The notes under the pieces are model-generated. The model was not told the DNA's origin, did no database searches, and worked only from the letters and a program-made list of their open reading frames with translations. Made by a program: the position numbers and the translations under genes. Of a stretch of DNA of 64,000 nucleotides, positions 35,588-45,166 are shown piece by piece (positions within the stretch are counted from its first letter, which is position 1; every line of letters begins with the position of its first letter). The DNA comes from Deltaproteobacteria bacterium (GTDB taxonomy: Bacteria; Myxococcota; Kuafuiibacteriia; Kuafuiibacteriales; Kuafuiibacteriaceae). Where the stretch lies: the NCBI GenBank assembly GCA_020632995.1, contig JACKEN010000012.1, positions 124,001 to 188,000 of the forward strand, in the 5' to 3' direction.

Positions 35588-37467
35588 ATGCCTCGTGTTC
35601 GCATCGTGAGCATCCTCCTGGCGTTCGGCGTCGTGGCCTGCGGTGACGGCGCGCGCGAGACCCGGCGGCCCTCGACGGATGCGAGCGTGAGCGCGCCGGA
35701 TACCGGGACCATCGTCCCGGGCGACGCGGGCGACGCGGGCGAAGCGGACGCGGGACACGACGCCGGGAGCGTGGCCGACGACGCGGGTGAGCCGGACGCG
35801 GGCTCCACGGAGGACCCCGTGTGGCGCGAGGAGGCGCCCGGCGACAGCGAGACGAGCCTCGAGGGCGACGCGAACACCCTCGGCTACACCTACGCCTTCG
35901 CGCCCGCGAGCGCCGAGGCGCGGCTGTCCACCCGGCTGTTCCACCCGGACCTCGTGCGGGTCCGCTTCCGCACCACCGCGGACACGCTGACCGCGTACGT
36001 CGACGACACCGAGCTCGTCCTGCGCTCGGCCGAGCCGGCGGGGCAGGGTCAGGAGGCGCGGGGCCAGGTGCTCCTCGATCTCGCGTACGCCGAGACGCTC
36101 GCCTTCGTGGTGGGCGGGGGCCGGGCGGCCGAGGACGGGACGATCGAGGGCACGCTGTCCGTGACCATCGAGCCGTGGACACCGGCCATCGACGAGTTCG
36201 ACCTGACCGGGCGGTACCTGAAGGGGGTCGGCGCGCTGCCCGTGGGCGACGGCACGGTGCTGACCTACAACCTCCACGTCCAGAGGGTCCGCAAGGTAGA
36301 CGGCGCTTGGACGAACGAGCCCCTCACCTACGACGACGGGCGCTCACCCCGAGAGGTGCTGCACGGGAGCGCCGGGCTCTGGGTGACGCTGTACCGCGCC
36401 CTGATCGCGCGCGGCACCGCCCGCTCCGAGATCCACAAGCTCGCCCAGGGGATCCGGAGCGAGGCCTCCGACTCCGGCGTGTACATCGAGACGGACCTCT
36501 CCGCGTGCGGCTACAACGGCGGCGCGCGCACCATCACCTGCGGCTCGGGCACCGGCAACTACCTCAAGGGTACGATGGCCCACGAGAGCTTCCACGGTTG
36601 GGAGTTCCTGACCTTCGACGGCGACCCCGCGCGCAGCATCGCCTTCCGCGACGCCTTCTCCCGGTACGCCAACCTCGTCTATCACACGCGCCGGACGGGC
36701 CCGAGAAGCTGCAGGGCGAGGGGTGGCGCCTCGACTATCTCAACTATGGGCTGCAGAACTCCGTCGAGTGGGGTTCGGAGATGTTCCGAGACTGGCTGCT
36801 CGGCATCGACGGTGGGGGGTGGCCGGGCAACTGGCAGTTCACGAGTCGGTACGCGCCGGAGTTCGCGACCTACTTCGACTGCTTGCTGCTCGACGGCGAT
36901 GACCTCCTGGTCTGCCAGCAGCGCGCGTTCGGCTCGACCCCGCTCATCGCGCGCCCCGAGCTGCGCCCCGAGGACACCACGGTCTCGGTGACCGGGTTCT
37001 CTGCCGCCGACTCCGAGGCGATCTGGAAGGTCTGCCGAGGCACCGCGGACGCCGCCACGTACACCGAGCGCTTCGACGCGCTGGTGCGCCGGGTCGCCCC
37101 CGACCTCCCGGGCTCTCCGGCCGCGTCGTACCGGCTCGCGGTCGGCGACTGCAACCACGACGGCGTCGAGGACTGGCTCTGCTGGTACACCGGCCGCGGC
37201 CCGACCGGGCTGGGCAACGGCGACTATCTCTGGAACTCCGCCAACACCGAGGGCGCCTACACCTTCGTGGTCAGCGGCAAGATCGGCGACGCGTACGCGG
37301 AGTACATGCAGGACCCCTTCCTCACGCTGCCCTCCATCAACGGCTCCCTCGCGCAGCCGATGTTCCGCGAGTGGCAAGGTCAGTACGGCAGCTGCAACGG
37401 CGCGCTCCGCTTCGACCCGCTGGGCGACACCTGGCGGCGCGCGTACTTTGGTACCCTGTTGGAATAG
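35588..37467 (+). CDS. Lipoprotein with HExxH metallopeptidase motif (frameshifted)
   Basis: About 626 residues. Lipobox VVACGD after a short signal peptide, then an Asp-Ala-Gly-rich linker (GDAGDAGEADAGHDAG), typical of Myxococcota surface lipoproteins. Residues 80-220 are a beta domain. A zinc motif His332-Glu-Ser-Phe-His336 (MAHESFHGWEFL) marks a likely metallopeptidase; a third ligand is not certain. Cys pairs and a GDCNHDGVEDWLCWY segment follow. One missing base near 36690 shifts the frame: the N-terminal part runs 35588 to about 36690, and the rest (GPEKLQGEGWRLDYLNYGLQ ... WRRAYFGTLLE) to 37467. The substrate is unknown. Confidence 0.65.
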
Positions 37468-37532
37468 ACCGCGACGTGCCGATGAGGGCGGCTATCGACA
37501 AGGCCCAAGGTGTGAGTGCATAAGAGATCGGC

Positions 37533-40500
37533 ATGCGACATAGCCCCTCCGCCTTCACTCGGTGGTTCCTCACGCTCACGTTCGTGGGTGTGCTCATCGG
37601 TTGTGGAGACTCGGAGGAGCCGAGCCCGGACGCAGGCACCCCCGACACCGGCGTTCGGGATAGCGGCGTGCCCGACAGTGGCCCGAGCGTCACGCTCACT
37701 CCATTCGAAACCTATCGAGAGGTGCTCTCCGTCGTACGCGAGAGCCCGGATCATCTGATCGCGCGCGCCGAGCAGCTCGTGGCGGCGAAGGACGAGCAGG
37801 GGCTCTTCTCGCTCGTTCGCGACGACATCGCCACGTACCCGCCCGCGGCGGACCGGCTCGACGACATGGTCGGCGCGATGCGCTGGGGCCCGCGCGCAGC
37901 GCTCCGCGGCGGCGCCGGCACTCCGCGCGAGAAGGCGGAGCTCCTCGCGTCGCTCTACACCCAGGCCGGCTTGAGCGCCGAGGTCGTCGAGGGCACGCTG
38001 GTCTCGTCGATCGAGCTTTCGTCCCTCTTCCTGCGCGCCCCGACCCGCAGCTCGCGCTGAACGCCAGCGCCGAGCAGCTCGAGCAGTGGCAAGCGGCCCT
38101 CGGTCGGACGATCGAAGACAGCCCGCGCGCGCCCTACGAAGGGAGCGAGAGCGACACGATGGCCCTCGCCGACCAGCTCGCCGCGCTCGCGCCGGGCGCC
38201 GCGCCCTTCGAGTTCACCCCCGGCCCGGTCCCCCTCGTGCGGGTCACGGTGGACGGGACCGCCCGCTACGCGAACCCGCTCGTTCCGGACGGGGTGTTCG
38301 GTGAGAGCTATACCGAAGCGGAGCCCGTCACCGCGGGGCCGGCCGGGAGCTCCAACGCCTCACCGTGCGGCTCGAGGGCGCCAAGGTCGAGAGCCCGTTC
38401 TCCCCCGCCGTCCTGGTCGAGCACACCTGGTCGGCCGAAGAGGTCGTGGGCCGCCGCATCTTCGCAGGCTTCATGCCGCTGCTCACCCCGGCGGGGTTCG
38501 CGTCGGCGCGCACGGATCAGATCGACGTCGTAGTCCCGACGCTGTCGCTCCAGTCGTTCGACCTGACAAAATCCGAGCTGGCGGATCTGAGCGCGCTCGG
38601 CAGGCCGATCTCACGCGGGGGTTCCGTGTTCGAGGTGGGGCCCGATGGCAGCGTCTCGGTCGACGGTGCATCCCTCGGCGCGGGCCCCACCGACCCGGCC
38701 GACCTGGCGCGCGTCGAGCGCGTGGTGCCCGCGGCGAACCCGGTCCTGTTCCCTCGCGTCCGTCTGTCCGTGAAGGCCGAAGACGCGACGGGGCTCGGCG
38801 TGTCGCGCCTCGGCAGCGACGCGTTCCACGTCCGCGAGGACGGTGAGCCGAAGAGCTTCATCCTCCGCCGAAACATCGCGGCGCCGCCGCGCCTGCTCCT
38901 GCTCTTCGACAACTCCGACAGCATCCCGGCGGAGTTCCGCGGTGCAGAGCGGGTCGCGATGGGCGCCGACATCGCGAGCCAGCTCTTCGCGCTCGAGCCC
39001 AACGCGGAGGTTCGGGTGGCCACGGTGGACTTCGGCATCAGCTTCCAGGGCTCGTGGGCGCAGTCGGTGGCCGACGTCCAGACCCAGCTCGAGTCGATCG
39101 CGGGGACGGGATCGGATCTGTGGTACGCGCTCGAGGGTGCGATGGAGGCCGAGCCGACGGTGGTGGTGCTCGTGACCGACGGGGTGGCGAGCGACGTGCT
39201 CGAGCCCTCGACCCGCCTGCGCATCGCGGGGCACGCGCCGGTGGTCGTGCTCGCGGTGGGCGCGGTCGACCCGGTGACGGTGGAGCGGATCGTCGACCTG
39301 ACGGGGGGCGTGGCGCACTTCCCGGGCGATGGCGTCGCGGCGTCGGGCCTGGTGCTCGACGAGATCCGCGCCCGCCAGTCCGTGCACTACGAACTCGAGT
39401 ACAGCTCCGCCGCGACTCGAAGCTCGACCGTGACGGTGCAGGTCGACGTGGGCAGCCGGTCGGGCACGACCACGTTCGTCGCGCCCACGGTCTCGACGCC
39501 CGCGTCTCGCTTCTCCGGCTTGTGGATCACGATCGAGACCGGTGGCCGTCAGGTCCGCCGAAAGCTCGCGGGTCATGACGGGCCGGTCGTGATCCCGCCC
39601 CCGCTGATCGACGACGCGGTGTTGAGTGACGTGGAAGGTGCGTTGCTCTCGAGCACCGAGATCCGGGTCGAGGGCGCACCGCCCCCGCGAGCGTGTGGCT
39701 CGAGGAGTGGCTCGAGCACGTGCTCGAGAAGGAGCCGATGTTCGACGCCTTCCTGGACGATGACGCCGCGGCGTTCCTGCCCGCGCTGGGCCGAAGGACG
39801 CTGCCCATGGATCCCACGCTCCTCCAGATGCTCTCGAGGACCCACGATCGGGCGAGCGCGGACCACCTGACCTTCGAGACCGGCTTGTCGATCGCCTCGG
39901 TGACGCGGCGCCCCGTGCTCGGCGACGGTCGCTTCATCATCAGCGACGTCTTCCCCCTCAGCGCCTGGTCGACCGCCGCGCTCTCACCCGAGACCGCCTA
40001 CCGGCGCACGCTCGAGTACACGACCCGCCGCATGCGCATCGAGGGCGCCCGTCGAACGCGGAGCGTGGAGTCCGAGCTCGACGGCGTGCCGCTCGTCCTG
40101 GTCCATCCCAATGACGTCGACGCCGACCTGGCCGGCCTGCCGGTCGAGGTTCGAGAGCGCTGGCGGCGCTTCCTCGCGCAGTTCGCCGACGGGCAGCACG
40201 TGGCCCTGGTGCCCGAGAGCGGCACCCCCGAGGTCTTCTGGCTGGCGGACCAACGGGGGACGGTGATCGGGGTACACGGCCCGGACAGCGCGGGCTGGAC
40301 GGAGAGCTATGAGCGGGATCGCGAGGCGATCAACCAGGCCTTCGGGGTCGGCAGCATCTTCCTCGACGCGGAGGCCGGGGCGTGGGCGGAGCTCGAGCGG
40401 TTGAAGTTGATCATGCTCAGCTTCGCCACCCAGGCGATCGACAACGGCATGATCAGCGTCGAGGAGCTGCTCGAAGAGCTCGGCTGCGCCGTGTTCAACT

Positions 40501-40640
40501 CGAGCGGCATCCTGGATCCCATCCCCGGCGCCAACGACTTCGTCACGCAGACGGGTCAGATCAGGGCGGCGCTCGATGGGACGAGCTCGATCCTCGGCGG
40601 CCCACCGGTGGTCCCGGAGTCCCCGATTCCCTGCTTCTGA
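37533..40640 (+). CDS. Large lipoprotein with transglutaminase-like and VWA domains (three frameshifts)
   Basis: About 1035 residues. Signal peptide with lipobox LIGCGD, then a PDAGTPDTGVRDSGVPDSG linker. Residues about 110-160 (TPREKAELLASLYTQAGLSA) resemble the N-terminal part of transglutaminase-like proteins. The middle holds a von Willebrand factor A domain with a MIDAS motif DNSDS (LLLLFDNSDSIPAEFRG) and VVVLVTDGVAS. The C-terminal 300 residues are mixed helix and strand, unrecognised. Three single missing bases, near 38045, 38345 and 39690, all in or next to C/G runs, split it into four frames. Smooth joins and constant codon bias argue for one intact gene in the organism. It lies 65 bp after the HExxH lipoprotein gene on the same strand. 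Confidence 0.65.
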
Positions 40641-40764
40641 CCCCGCGAGCGGGCGGTCCGCCCCAGCGTGCCGCGAGGTTTCCCGGGGGACCGCCCGCGC
40701 GCCCCGAGGACCCCGGGATCGACCTTCGAGTGACAGATCCCGGGCCAGCGTGTATGGCCGACGC

Positions 40765-41634
40765 ATGAGCGAGGCGCTGTGGCACGCGGCCAAGGTGATC
40801 CTGGGCGAAGACGCCGACCCCGAGGGTGAGCAAGCCGACTTGCTCTCCGCCCTCCTGTACGAGGTGGGCATGGAGGGCATCGAGATCCGGGACCAGGCGC
40901 ATCCGCCGGAGCTCGTGGTGTCCTTCCCGCCCCACCTGGCCCCCGCCGACATCACGGTGTCGGTGATCGAGGCGCTGGAAGAGGCGGGGATGCCGTACCA
41001 GTCCGTGATGGTCGAGGCGGTGGCCCCGGTGGACTGGGCCAACCACTGGCGCCAGCACTTCACCCCGCTCTGCTTCGGCCGCCTGTGGGTGGTGCCGACC
41101 TGGCTCGAGCCGCCCCCCCACGCGGAGGAGGTGCTGGTCATCGACCCCTCGAGCGCGTTCGGCACCGGCCTGCACGCGACCACCGCCCTGTGCATGGAGC
41201 GCATCGACGCCCTCAGCCCGGTGAAGCGGGTGCTCGACGTGGGCACCGGCACCGGCATCCTCGCCCTGGCCGCCCTCAAGCTGGGCGCGACCTCCGCGGT
41301 GGGGACCGACAACGACCCCGAGGCCCTGCGGGTGGCCGACGAGAACGCGGAGCAGAACGCCCTGCAAGACAGGTTGACGCTCACCGGCGCCGACGTGAGC
41401 GAGATCGCGGAGACCTTCCCCCTCGTGGTGGCGAACATCCTCTCCGGCCCCCTGGTCGACATGGCCCCCGCCCTCGCGCGCACCGTGGCCCGGGGCGGGC
41501 GCCTGGTGCTCTCCGGGATCCTCGGCACCCAGGCCGACGACGTGGTGGCGGCCTACGTGGCCGAGGGGCTCCTCGAGCCGGTGGTGACCCCGCGCGACGA
41601 GTGGGTGCGCATCGACCTCCGCAGGGAGGGTTGA
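40765..41634 (+). CDS. prmA: Ribosomal protein L11 methyltransferase
   Basis: 289-residue SAM-dependent enzyme that trimethylates ribosomal protein L11. It has the PrmA N-terminal substrate-binding half, the WANHWRQHFTPLCFGRLWVV segment, DPSSAFGTGLHATTALCM, the SAM motif LDVGTGTGILALAALKLGA and the ANILSGPLVDMAP motif. The length is normal for the family. Start MSEALWHAAKVIL at 40765; upstream frame to 40576 lacks family similarity. It is followed 3 bp later by rsmE, a common pairing of translation-modification genes. Confidence 0.92.
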   Translation: MSEALWHAAKVILGEDADPEGEQADLLSALLYEVGMEGIEIRDQAHPPELVVSFPPHLAPADITVSVIEALEEAGMPYQSVMVEAVAPVDWANHWRQHFTPLCFGRLWVVPTWLEPPPHAEEVLVIDPSSAFGTGLHATTALCMERIDALSPVKRVLDVGTGTGILALAALKLGATSAVGTDNDPEALRVADENAEQNALQDRLTLTGADVSEIAETFPLVVANILSGPLVDMAPALARTVARGGRLVLSGILGTQADDVVAAYVAEGLLEPVVTPRDEWVRIDLRREG

Positions 41635-41637
41635 CGC

Positions 41638-42369
41638 GTGCGGCGCCTGGTGGTCCCCGAGGCGAGCCTGGCCGAGGGCGCGCTCGCCCTCCCCAAGGAG
41701 CTGGCCCACTACGTGCGCGACGTGCTCCGGCTGGGCGAGGGGGCCGGGCTCCTGCTCCTCGACGGCGCGGGGGGCGAGGCCGAGGCGGAGCTGCGCGCGG
41801 TCGACAAGAAGCAGGTCACCTTGCAGGTGGGCCCGGTGCGCCGCACCCCGGCCCCGAGCCCCGCCCTCGTGCTCCTGCAGGCGGTGGGGAAGGGCGACAA
41901 GATGGATCAGGTGGTCCGGCAGGCGACCGAGCTCGGGGTGGCCGAGGTGGTGCCGGTGCTGACCGCGCGGGCGGTGGCCCGGCAGGAGGGGCGGGTGGAG
42001 CGCTGGCGCACCATCTGTGAGGACGCGGTGCGGGTGGCCGGGCACCGCCACCGCCCCCGGATCGCAGAGGTGACCCCGCTGACAGAGGCCCTGGCCGGCG
42101 CCCCCGAGGGCCTGCGCCTGGCCCTCGCCCTCGACGCCGCCGCGCCCCTCGCCCAGCGCCTGGCCGAGGCCGAGCCGGGCGTCCCCATCACCGTCCTCGT
42201 GGGGCCGGAGGGGGGGCTCACCCCGGACGAGGTCGCCGAGGCCCGGGCCGCGGGCTTCCTCGCCGCCCACCTGGGGGATCGCACCCTGCGCACCGAGACC
42301 GCGGGCCCCGCGGTGCTCGCCATCGTGGCGTTCTGGGCCGGGCGGCTGGGTGGGCACCTCGGCGCTTGA
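41638..42369 (+). CDS. rsmE: 16S rRNA (uracil1498-N3)-methyltransferase
   Basis: 243-residue SPOUT-class methyltransferase that methylates U1498 of 16S rRNA. The N-terminal PUA-like region (ELAHYVRDVLRLGEGAGLLL) is followed by the trefoil-knot motifs KGDKMDQVVRQATELGV, VGPEGGLTPDEV and LGDRTLRTETAGPAVLA. GTG start 3 bp after prmA. Its end overlaps the beginning of the AtpZ-like frame, so the Fo genes may be read through from here. Confidence 0.92.
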   Translation: MRRLVVPEASLAEGALALPKELAHYVRDVLRLGEGAGLLLLDGAGGEAEAELRAVDKKQVTLQVGPVRRTPAPSPALVLLQAVGKGDKMDQVVRQATELGVAEVVPVLTARAVARQEGRVERWRTICEDAVRVAGHRHRPRIAEVTPLTEALAGAPEGLRLALALDAAAPLAQRLAEAEPGVPITVLVGPEGGLTPDEVAEARAAGFLAAHLGDRTLRTETAGPAVLAIVAFWAGRLGGHLGA

Positions 42370-42649
42370 CGGGGCCGCACCCGGGGGCAAGCCTTGGCCC
42401 ATCGCGAGGAAGAAGAAGCGCAACCAGTATGGGCTGGGGAGCATGGGCCGGGCGAGCTCGGCGGGCATCGAGCTCGCCGTCGCGGTGGTGGCCTTCCTCG
42501 TCCTGGGCTGGTGGCTGGACGGGAAGCTGGGCACCTCGCCCTGGCTGACCCTGGTGGGCCTGGTGTTCGGGTCCGGGGTGGGCTTCCGGTCCCTCTGGAA
42601 GGCGTCCCAGGAGGCCCTCCAGCGCGCGGACGACGAGGACCAGGACTGA
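42350..42649 (+). CDS. AtpZ-like F0F1 ATP synthase accessory membrane protein
   Basis: Up to 99 residues, two membrane helices (AGIELAVAVVAFLVLGWWLD and LTLVGLVFGSGVGFRSLW) after a basic stretch KKKRNQYGLGSMG. This is the ATPase_gene1/AtpZ pattern: IELAVAVVAFLVLGWWLDGKLGTSPWLTLVGLVFG. Such proteins sit before atpI/atpB and help assemble or supply ions (Mg2+ or Ca2+ in some AtpZI pairs) to the rotor. GTG 42350 overlaps rsmE by 20 bp; ATG 42443 would remove the conserved basic start, so the longer form is preferred. Confidence 0.75.
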   Translation: MGTSALDGAAPGGKPWPIARKKKRNQYGLGSMGRASSAGIELAVAVVAFLVLGWWLDGKLGTSPWLTLVGLVFGSGVGFRSLWKASQEALQRADDEDQD

Positions 42650-42656
42650 CGATCCC

Positions 42657-43100
42657 ATGCTGACCCCGGTGTTGCTGAAGTACTTCTTGAAGACCGCCCT
42701 CGTGGTGGTCCTGGCCGGGTTCGGCCTCGTCTACCTGATCCTGGGCGAGTCCAGCGCGGTGGCGACCCTCGCCGCGGCGGTGGTGGTCTCGCTCGACGGG
42801 GCGGGGCTCATCTGGGTGGTGGGCAAGCTCCTCGACCCCCGCGGGGCCACCTCCGGGAAGGTGACGGTGGTCCTCGTCCTGATGGCCAAGCTCCTCGCGG
42901 TAGGTGGGCTGTTGTGGTGGATGCTCGCGGTCCGGGGCCTGGACGGCCTGGGGGTGATCATCGGCATCGGCCTCGGGATCCTCAGCCTGGTGGTGGGCGT
43001 GAATCGGGGATCCACCTCACGCGAGGGGCAGGAGGCCATCCGCGAGACAGAGCGCGCGATCGCGGAAGAAATGGGAGACAACGAGGACGAATCGAAGTAA
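42657..43100 (+). CDS. atpI: AtpI-like ATP synthase subunit I
   Basis: 147 residues with four hydrophobic helices (LLKYFLKTALVVVLAGFGLV, AVATLAAAVVVSLDGAGLIW, VTVVLVLMAKLLAVGGLLWW, GVIIGIGLGILSLVVGVN) and a charged C-terminal tail. Position between the AtpZ-like gene and atpB, size and topology identify it as ATP synthase protein I, which helps assemble the c-ring. The start is 7 bp after the previous stop. The sequence itself is weakly conserved in this family, so the symbol rests largely on context. Confidence 0.7.
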   Translation: MLTPVLLKYFLKTALVVVLAGFGLVYLILGESSAVATLAAAVVVSLDGAGLIWVVGKLLDPRGATSGKVTVVLVLMAKLLAVGGLLWWMLAVRGLDGLGVIIGIGLGILSLVVGVNRGSTSREGQEAIRETERAIAEEMGDNEDESK

Positions 43101-43124
43101 GGGGCCCGGCGGAGCAGACAGAGC

Positions 43125-43940
43125 ATGCCTCACGGACAGTCCTGGCTGAACTACATCCCCGGGTATGACGCCCTGGCGCACTGGCTTCATGGCTTCGGCC
43201 ATGGCTGGCTCTTCCACGAGCCGATCCACGCCCAGCACGTCGCGGCGCTCCTGTTGGTGCTGCTTTTCATGTTCGTGCTCGCGATGATGGCGCGCAGCGG
43301 CCTCAACCGGGCCAAGGGTGACATCCTCCCCGACGGGCGCTTCACCGCCCGGAACTTCATGGAGCTCCTCATGGAGGGGGTCATGGTGATCATGCAGTTC
43401 GCCATGCCCAGGAAGGCCGCCATCCGGCACTTCTGGCTGATCGCCCCCCTCGCGATGTTCATCCTGTTCTCGAACCTGCTGGGGCTGATCCCGGGCTTCC
43501 TGCCCCCGACCGAGAGCTTCAACACCACCTTCGCGTGCGGCTCGGTGGTGTTCATCTATTACAACTTCTACGCGTTCAAGAAGCTGGGCATGGGCCACAT
43601 CGCCCACATGGCCAACCCGATGGGCGAGCCGATCGGCTGGGTCATGTCCCCGCTCTTCATCGTGGTCGAGGTGGTGTCGCACTGCATCCGGCCGGTGAGC
43701 CTCTCGGTCCGTCTGCTCTGCAACATCGCGGGCGACCACCTGGTGCTGGCGGTGTTCGTGGGCATCCTGCCCTTCCTGCTCCCGATCCCGTTCATGGCCC
43801 TCGGCCTGTTCGTGGCCCTGGTGCAGACCTTCGTGTTCATCCTCCTGAGCAGCGTCTACATCGGCGAGGTCGAGGCGAACATCGAGCACCACGAGCACGC
43901 GCATGCGCACGCGCACGGGCAGCAGGCCCACGCGCACTAG
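43125..43940 (+). CDS. atpB: ATP synthase Fo subunit a
   Basis: 271-residue integral membrane protein forming the ion half-channels of Fo. The essential Arg is in VSLSVRLLCNIAGDHLVLAV, and the family motifs FSNLLGLIPGFLPPTESFNT and FVALVQTFVFILLSSVYIGE are present. The C-terminal tail is a His/Ala repeat (EHHEHAHAHAHGQQAHAH), unusual for the family and a possible metal-binding stretch. It is followed by a 170-bp gap with two strong stem-loops before atpE. Subunits b, delta, alpha, gamma, beta and epsilon are not in the window, so the ATP synthase operon is split. Confidence 0.93.
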   Translation: MPHGQSWLNYIPGYDALAHWLHGFGHGWLFHEPIHAQHVAALLLVLLFMFVLAMMARSGLNRAKGDILPDGRFTARNFMELLMEGVMVIMQFAMPRKAAIRHFWLIAPLAMFILFSNLLGLIPGFLPPTESFNTTFACGSVVFIYYNFYAFKKLGMGHIAHMANPMGEPIGWVMSPLFIVVEVVSHCIRPVSLSVRLLCNIAGDHLVLAVFVGILPFLLPIPFMALGLFVALVQTFVFILLSSVYIGEVEANIEHHEHAHAHAHGQQAHAH

Positions 43941-43947
43941 TGATCTC

Positions 43948-43983
43948 GGGGGCGATCGCCCCCAGGCGAGGCCAGTGGCCTCG
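43948..43983 (+). promoter_or_regulatory. Two adjacent stem-loops between atpB and atpE
   Basis: First a perfect 16-bp palindrome GGGGGCGATCGCCCCC (43948-43963), then CGAGGCCA-G-TGGCCTCG with 8-bp arms (43967-43983). No T-run follows. They start 7 bp after the atpB stop in the 170-bp gap before atpE. They could act as an mRNA processing or stability site that lets atpE be expressed more than atpB, or as partial terminators. Confidence 0.45.
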
Positions 43984-44110
43984 AGCAACGAATGAGAAGC
44001 TGAACCCGAGGCCCGACCTCTCCTGAAGCGCAAACGGTGGACGGTAGAGAGAGAGAAGAGGCGCGTGGATGGGGGCTGAAGGCCGGATCCCGGGTGAAAG
44101 GTAAGTCGTC

Positions 44111-44428
44111 ATGAAGAAGATCGTCGTTTCGTTTTTCACCACCCTCACCCTGGTCCTGATGGCCCTCCCCGCGTTCGCGCAGGAGGCCGGCGGCGCCAAG
44201 GAGCACCTCGGCATGATCGCGCTGGCCGCTGGTATCTGCATGGGCGCGGGCACCTTCGGTGGCGCCCTCGGCCAGGGCCGGACCGCCGCCGCGGCGCTCG
44301 AGGGCATCGCCCGCAACCCGCAGGCCGCCCCCAAGGTGCAGACCCCCATGATCATCGCGCTGGCCATGACCGAGTCCCTGGTGCTCTTCGCGCTGGTGAT
44401 CGCGTTCTTCCTCCAGGGCAAGATCTGA
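44111..44428 (+). CDS. atpE: ATP synthase Fo subunit c
   Basis: 105-residue c-ring protein. A signal-peptide-like N-terminus (MKKIVVSFFTTLTLVLMALP then AFAQEAGG) precedes the usual two-helix hairpin. Helix 1 has GALGQGRTAAAALEGIARNP with the polar loop, and helix 2 has the ion-binding Glu88 in IALAMTESLVLFALVIAFFL. Gln55, Glu88 and Ser89 match the Na+-site residues of the Ilyobacter-type c subunit, although the usual Tyr is Phe93. A strong terminator follows, closing the Fo operon. Confidence 0.92.
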   Translation: MKKIVVSFFTTLTLVLMALPAFAQEAGGAKEHLGMIALAAGICMGAGTFGGALGQGRTAAAALEGIARNPQAAPKVQTPMIIALAMTESLVLFALVIAFFLQGKI

Positions 44429-44476
44429 TTCAGCCTCGGCCTGCGGCGCTTCAGCCGATTTGGCCGGATATACCGA

Positions 44477-44496
44477 CCCAGGCGACATCGCCTGGG
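44477..44496 (+). other. Stem-loop downstream of atpE
   Basis: CCCAGGCGA-CA-TCGCCTGGG, 9-bp perfect arms with a 2-base centre, 49 bp after the atpE stop and 11 bp before the main terminator hairpin. No T-run follows it. It is probably a 3' mRNA stabilising structure, less likely a protein site. Confidence 0.45.
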
Positions 44497-44506
44497 CCGA
44501 CCTGAG

Positions 44507-44546
44507 GCGCGGACCCCGCAATCTTGCGAGGTCCGCGCTTTTTTTT
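44507..44546 (+). terminator. Rho-independent terminator of the Fo operon
   Basis: Arms GCGCGGACC (44507-44515) and GGTCCGCGC (44530-44538), with an inner CGCAA-TC-TTGCG pairing, directly followed by eight T residues (44539-44546). It is the clearest intrinsic terminator in the window. Confidence 0.9.
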
Positions 44547-44613
44547 CTTTTCATGTGAACCAAGTGGTCGAAGCCGGCACTAATCCCCCGTACGTGCACG
44601 TCAGGAGAACGCC

Positions 44614-44880
44614 GTGAGCACCACTGACAACCCCCTCCGAAAGAGCATCGCAGCCGCGGGCGCGGACCCCATCCACCGCCTGAGGAACCTCGTGGGGTCG
44701 TCTCTGCTCACGGTGGAGGCGATCCTCCGGCTGCAGCGTGACCTGCCGCCGGACCTCCAGGGGGATCTGGCCCGGGTGGTGGAGCAGCTCCGCGAGGCGG
44801 GCACGGTGATCCGCAAGCTCCCCGACGGCCGCACCCCCGCCCCCGAGCACGCGAAGAGCGCCCAGGAGCAGGCCGCCTGA
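44614..44880 (+). CDS. Hypothetical small protein
   Basis: 88 residues, GTG start (VSTTDNPLRKSIAAAGADPI) with CAGGAGAA 5-12 bases upstream. The middle is helical (RLRNLVGSSLLTVEAILRLQ, ARVVEQLREAGTVIRKL) and could form a coiled coil; the ends are polar. No signal peptide, Cys or known motif. It lies 67 bp after the Fo terminator with its own start region. Coding is supported by codon bias and the ribosome site only. Confidence 0.5.
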   Translation: MSTTDNPLRKSIAAAGADPIHRLRNLVGSSLLTVEAILRLQRDLPPDLQGDLARVVEQLREAGTVIRKLPDGRTPAPEHAKSAQEQAA

Positions 44881-44960
44881 GCGGGCTGTGAGCGCCGCCC
44901 CGGGCTTGAATGCCGGGGCCCCTCCGAGCGTACTCTTCGGCAGCCTGGCGATCGGCGGCG

Positions 44961-44979
44961 GCCCCCAAAAAAGGGGGGC
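44961..44979. terminator. A-loop hairpin after the 44614 gene
   Basis: GCCCCC-AAAAAA-GGGGGGC followed by GTTT. The stem is very stable but the T-run is short, so it is a possible weak terminator. The 286-bp stretch 44881-45166 otherwise holds nothing recognisable apart from the ribosome site of the next gene. Confidence 0.4.
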
Positions 44980-45166
44980 GTTTCCGTCCGAGCGCCGTGC
45001 GAAGAGGCCAACCGGAGGTTGGGCTCGTTATCGCCTGGCGACGCCCGACGGCGCTGGGGCTCTGAGGGGTAAACCCATGCTTTCAAAGCCTCACAACGGT
45101 CCTGCCGCACCCCGAGTTCGGCTGAGTCCTTGTCCTCCAGGGTGGTTGTCTGCTTCTTGGAGGGCG

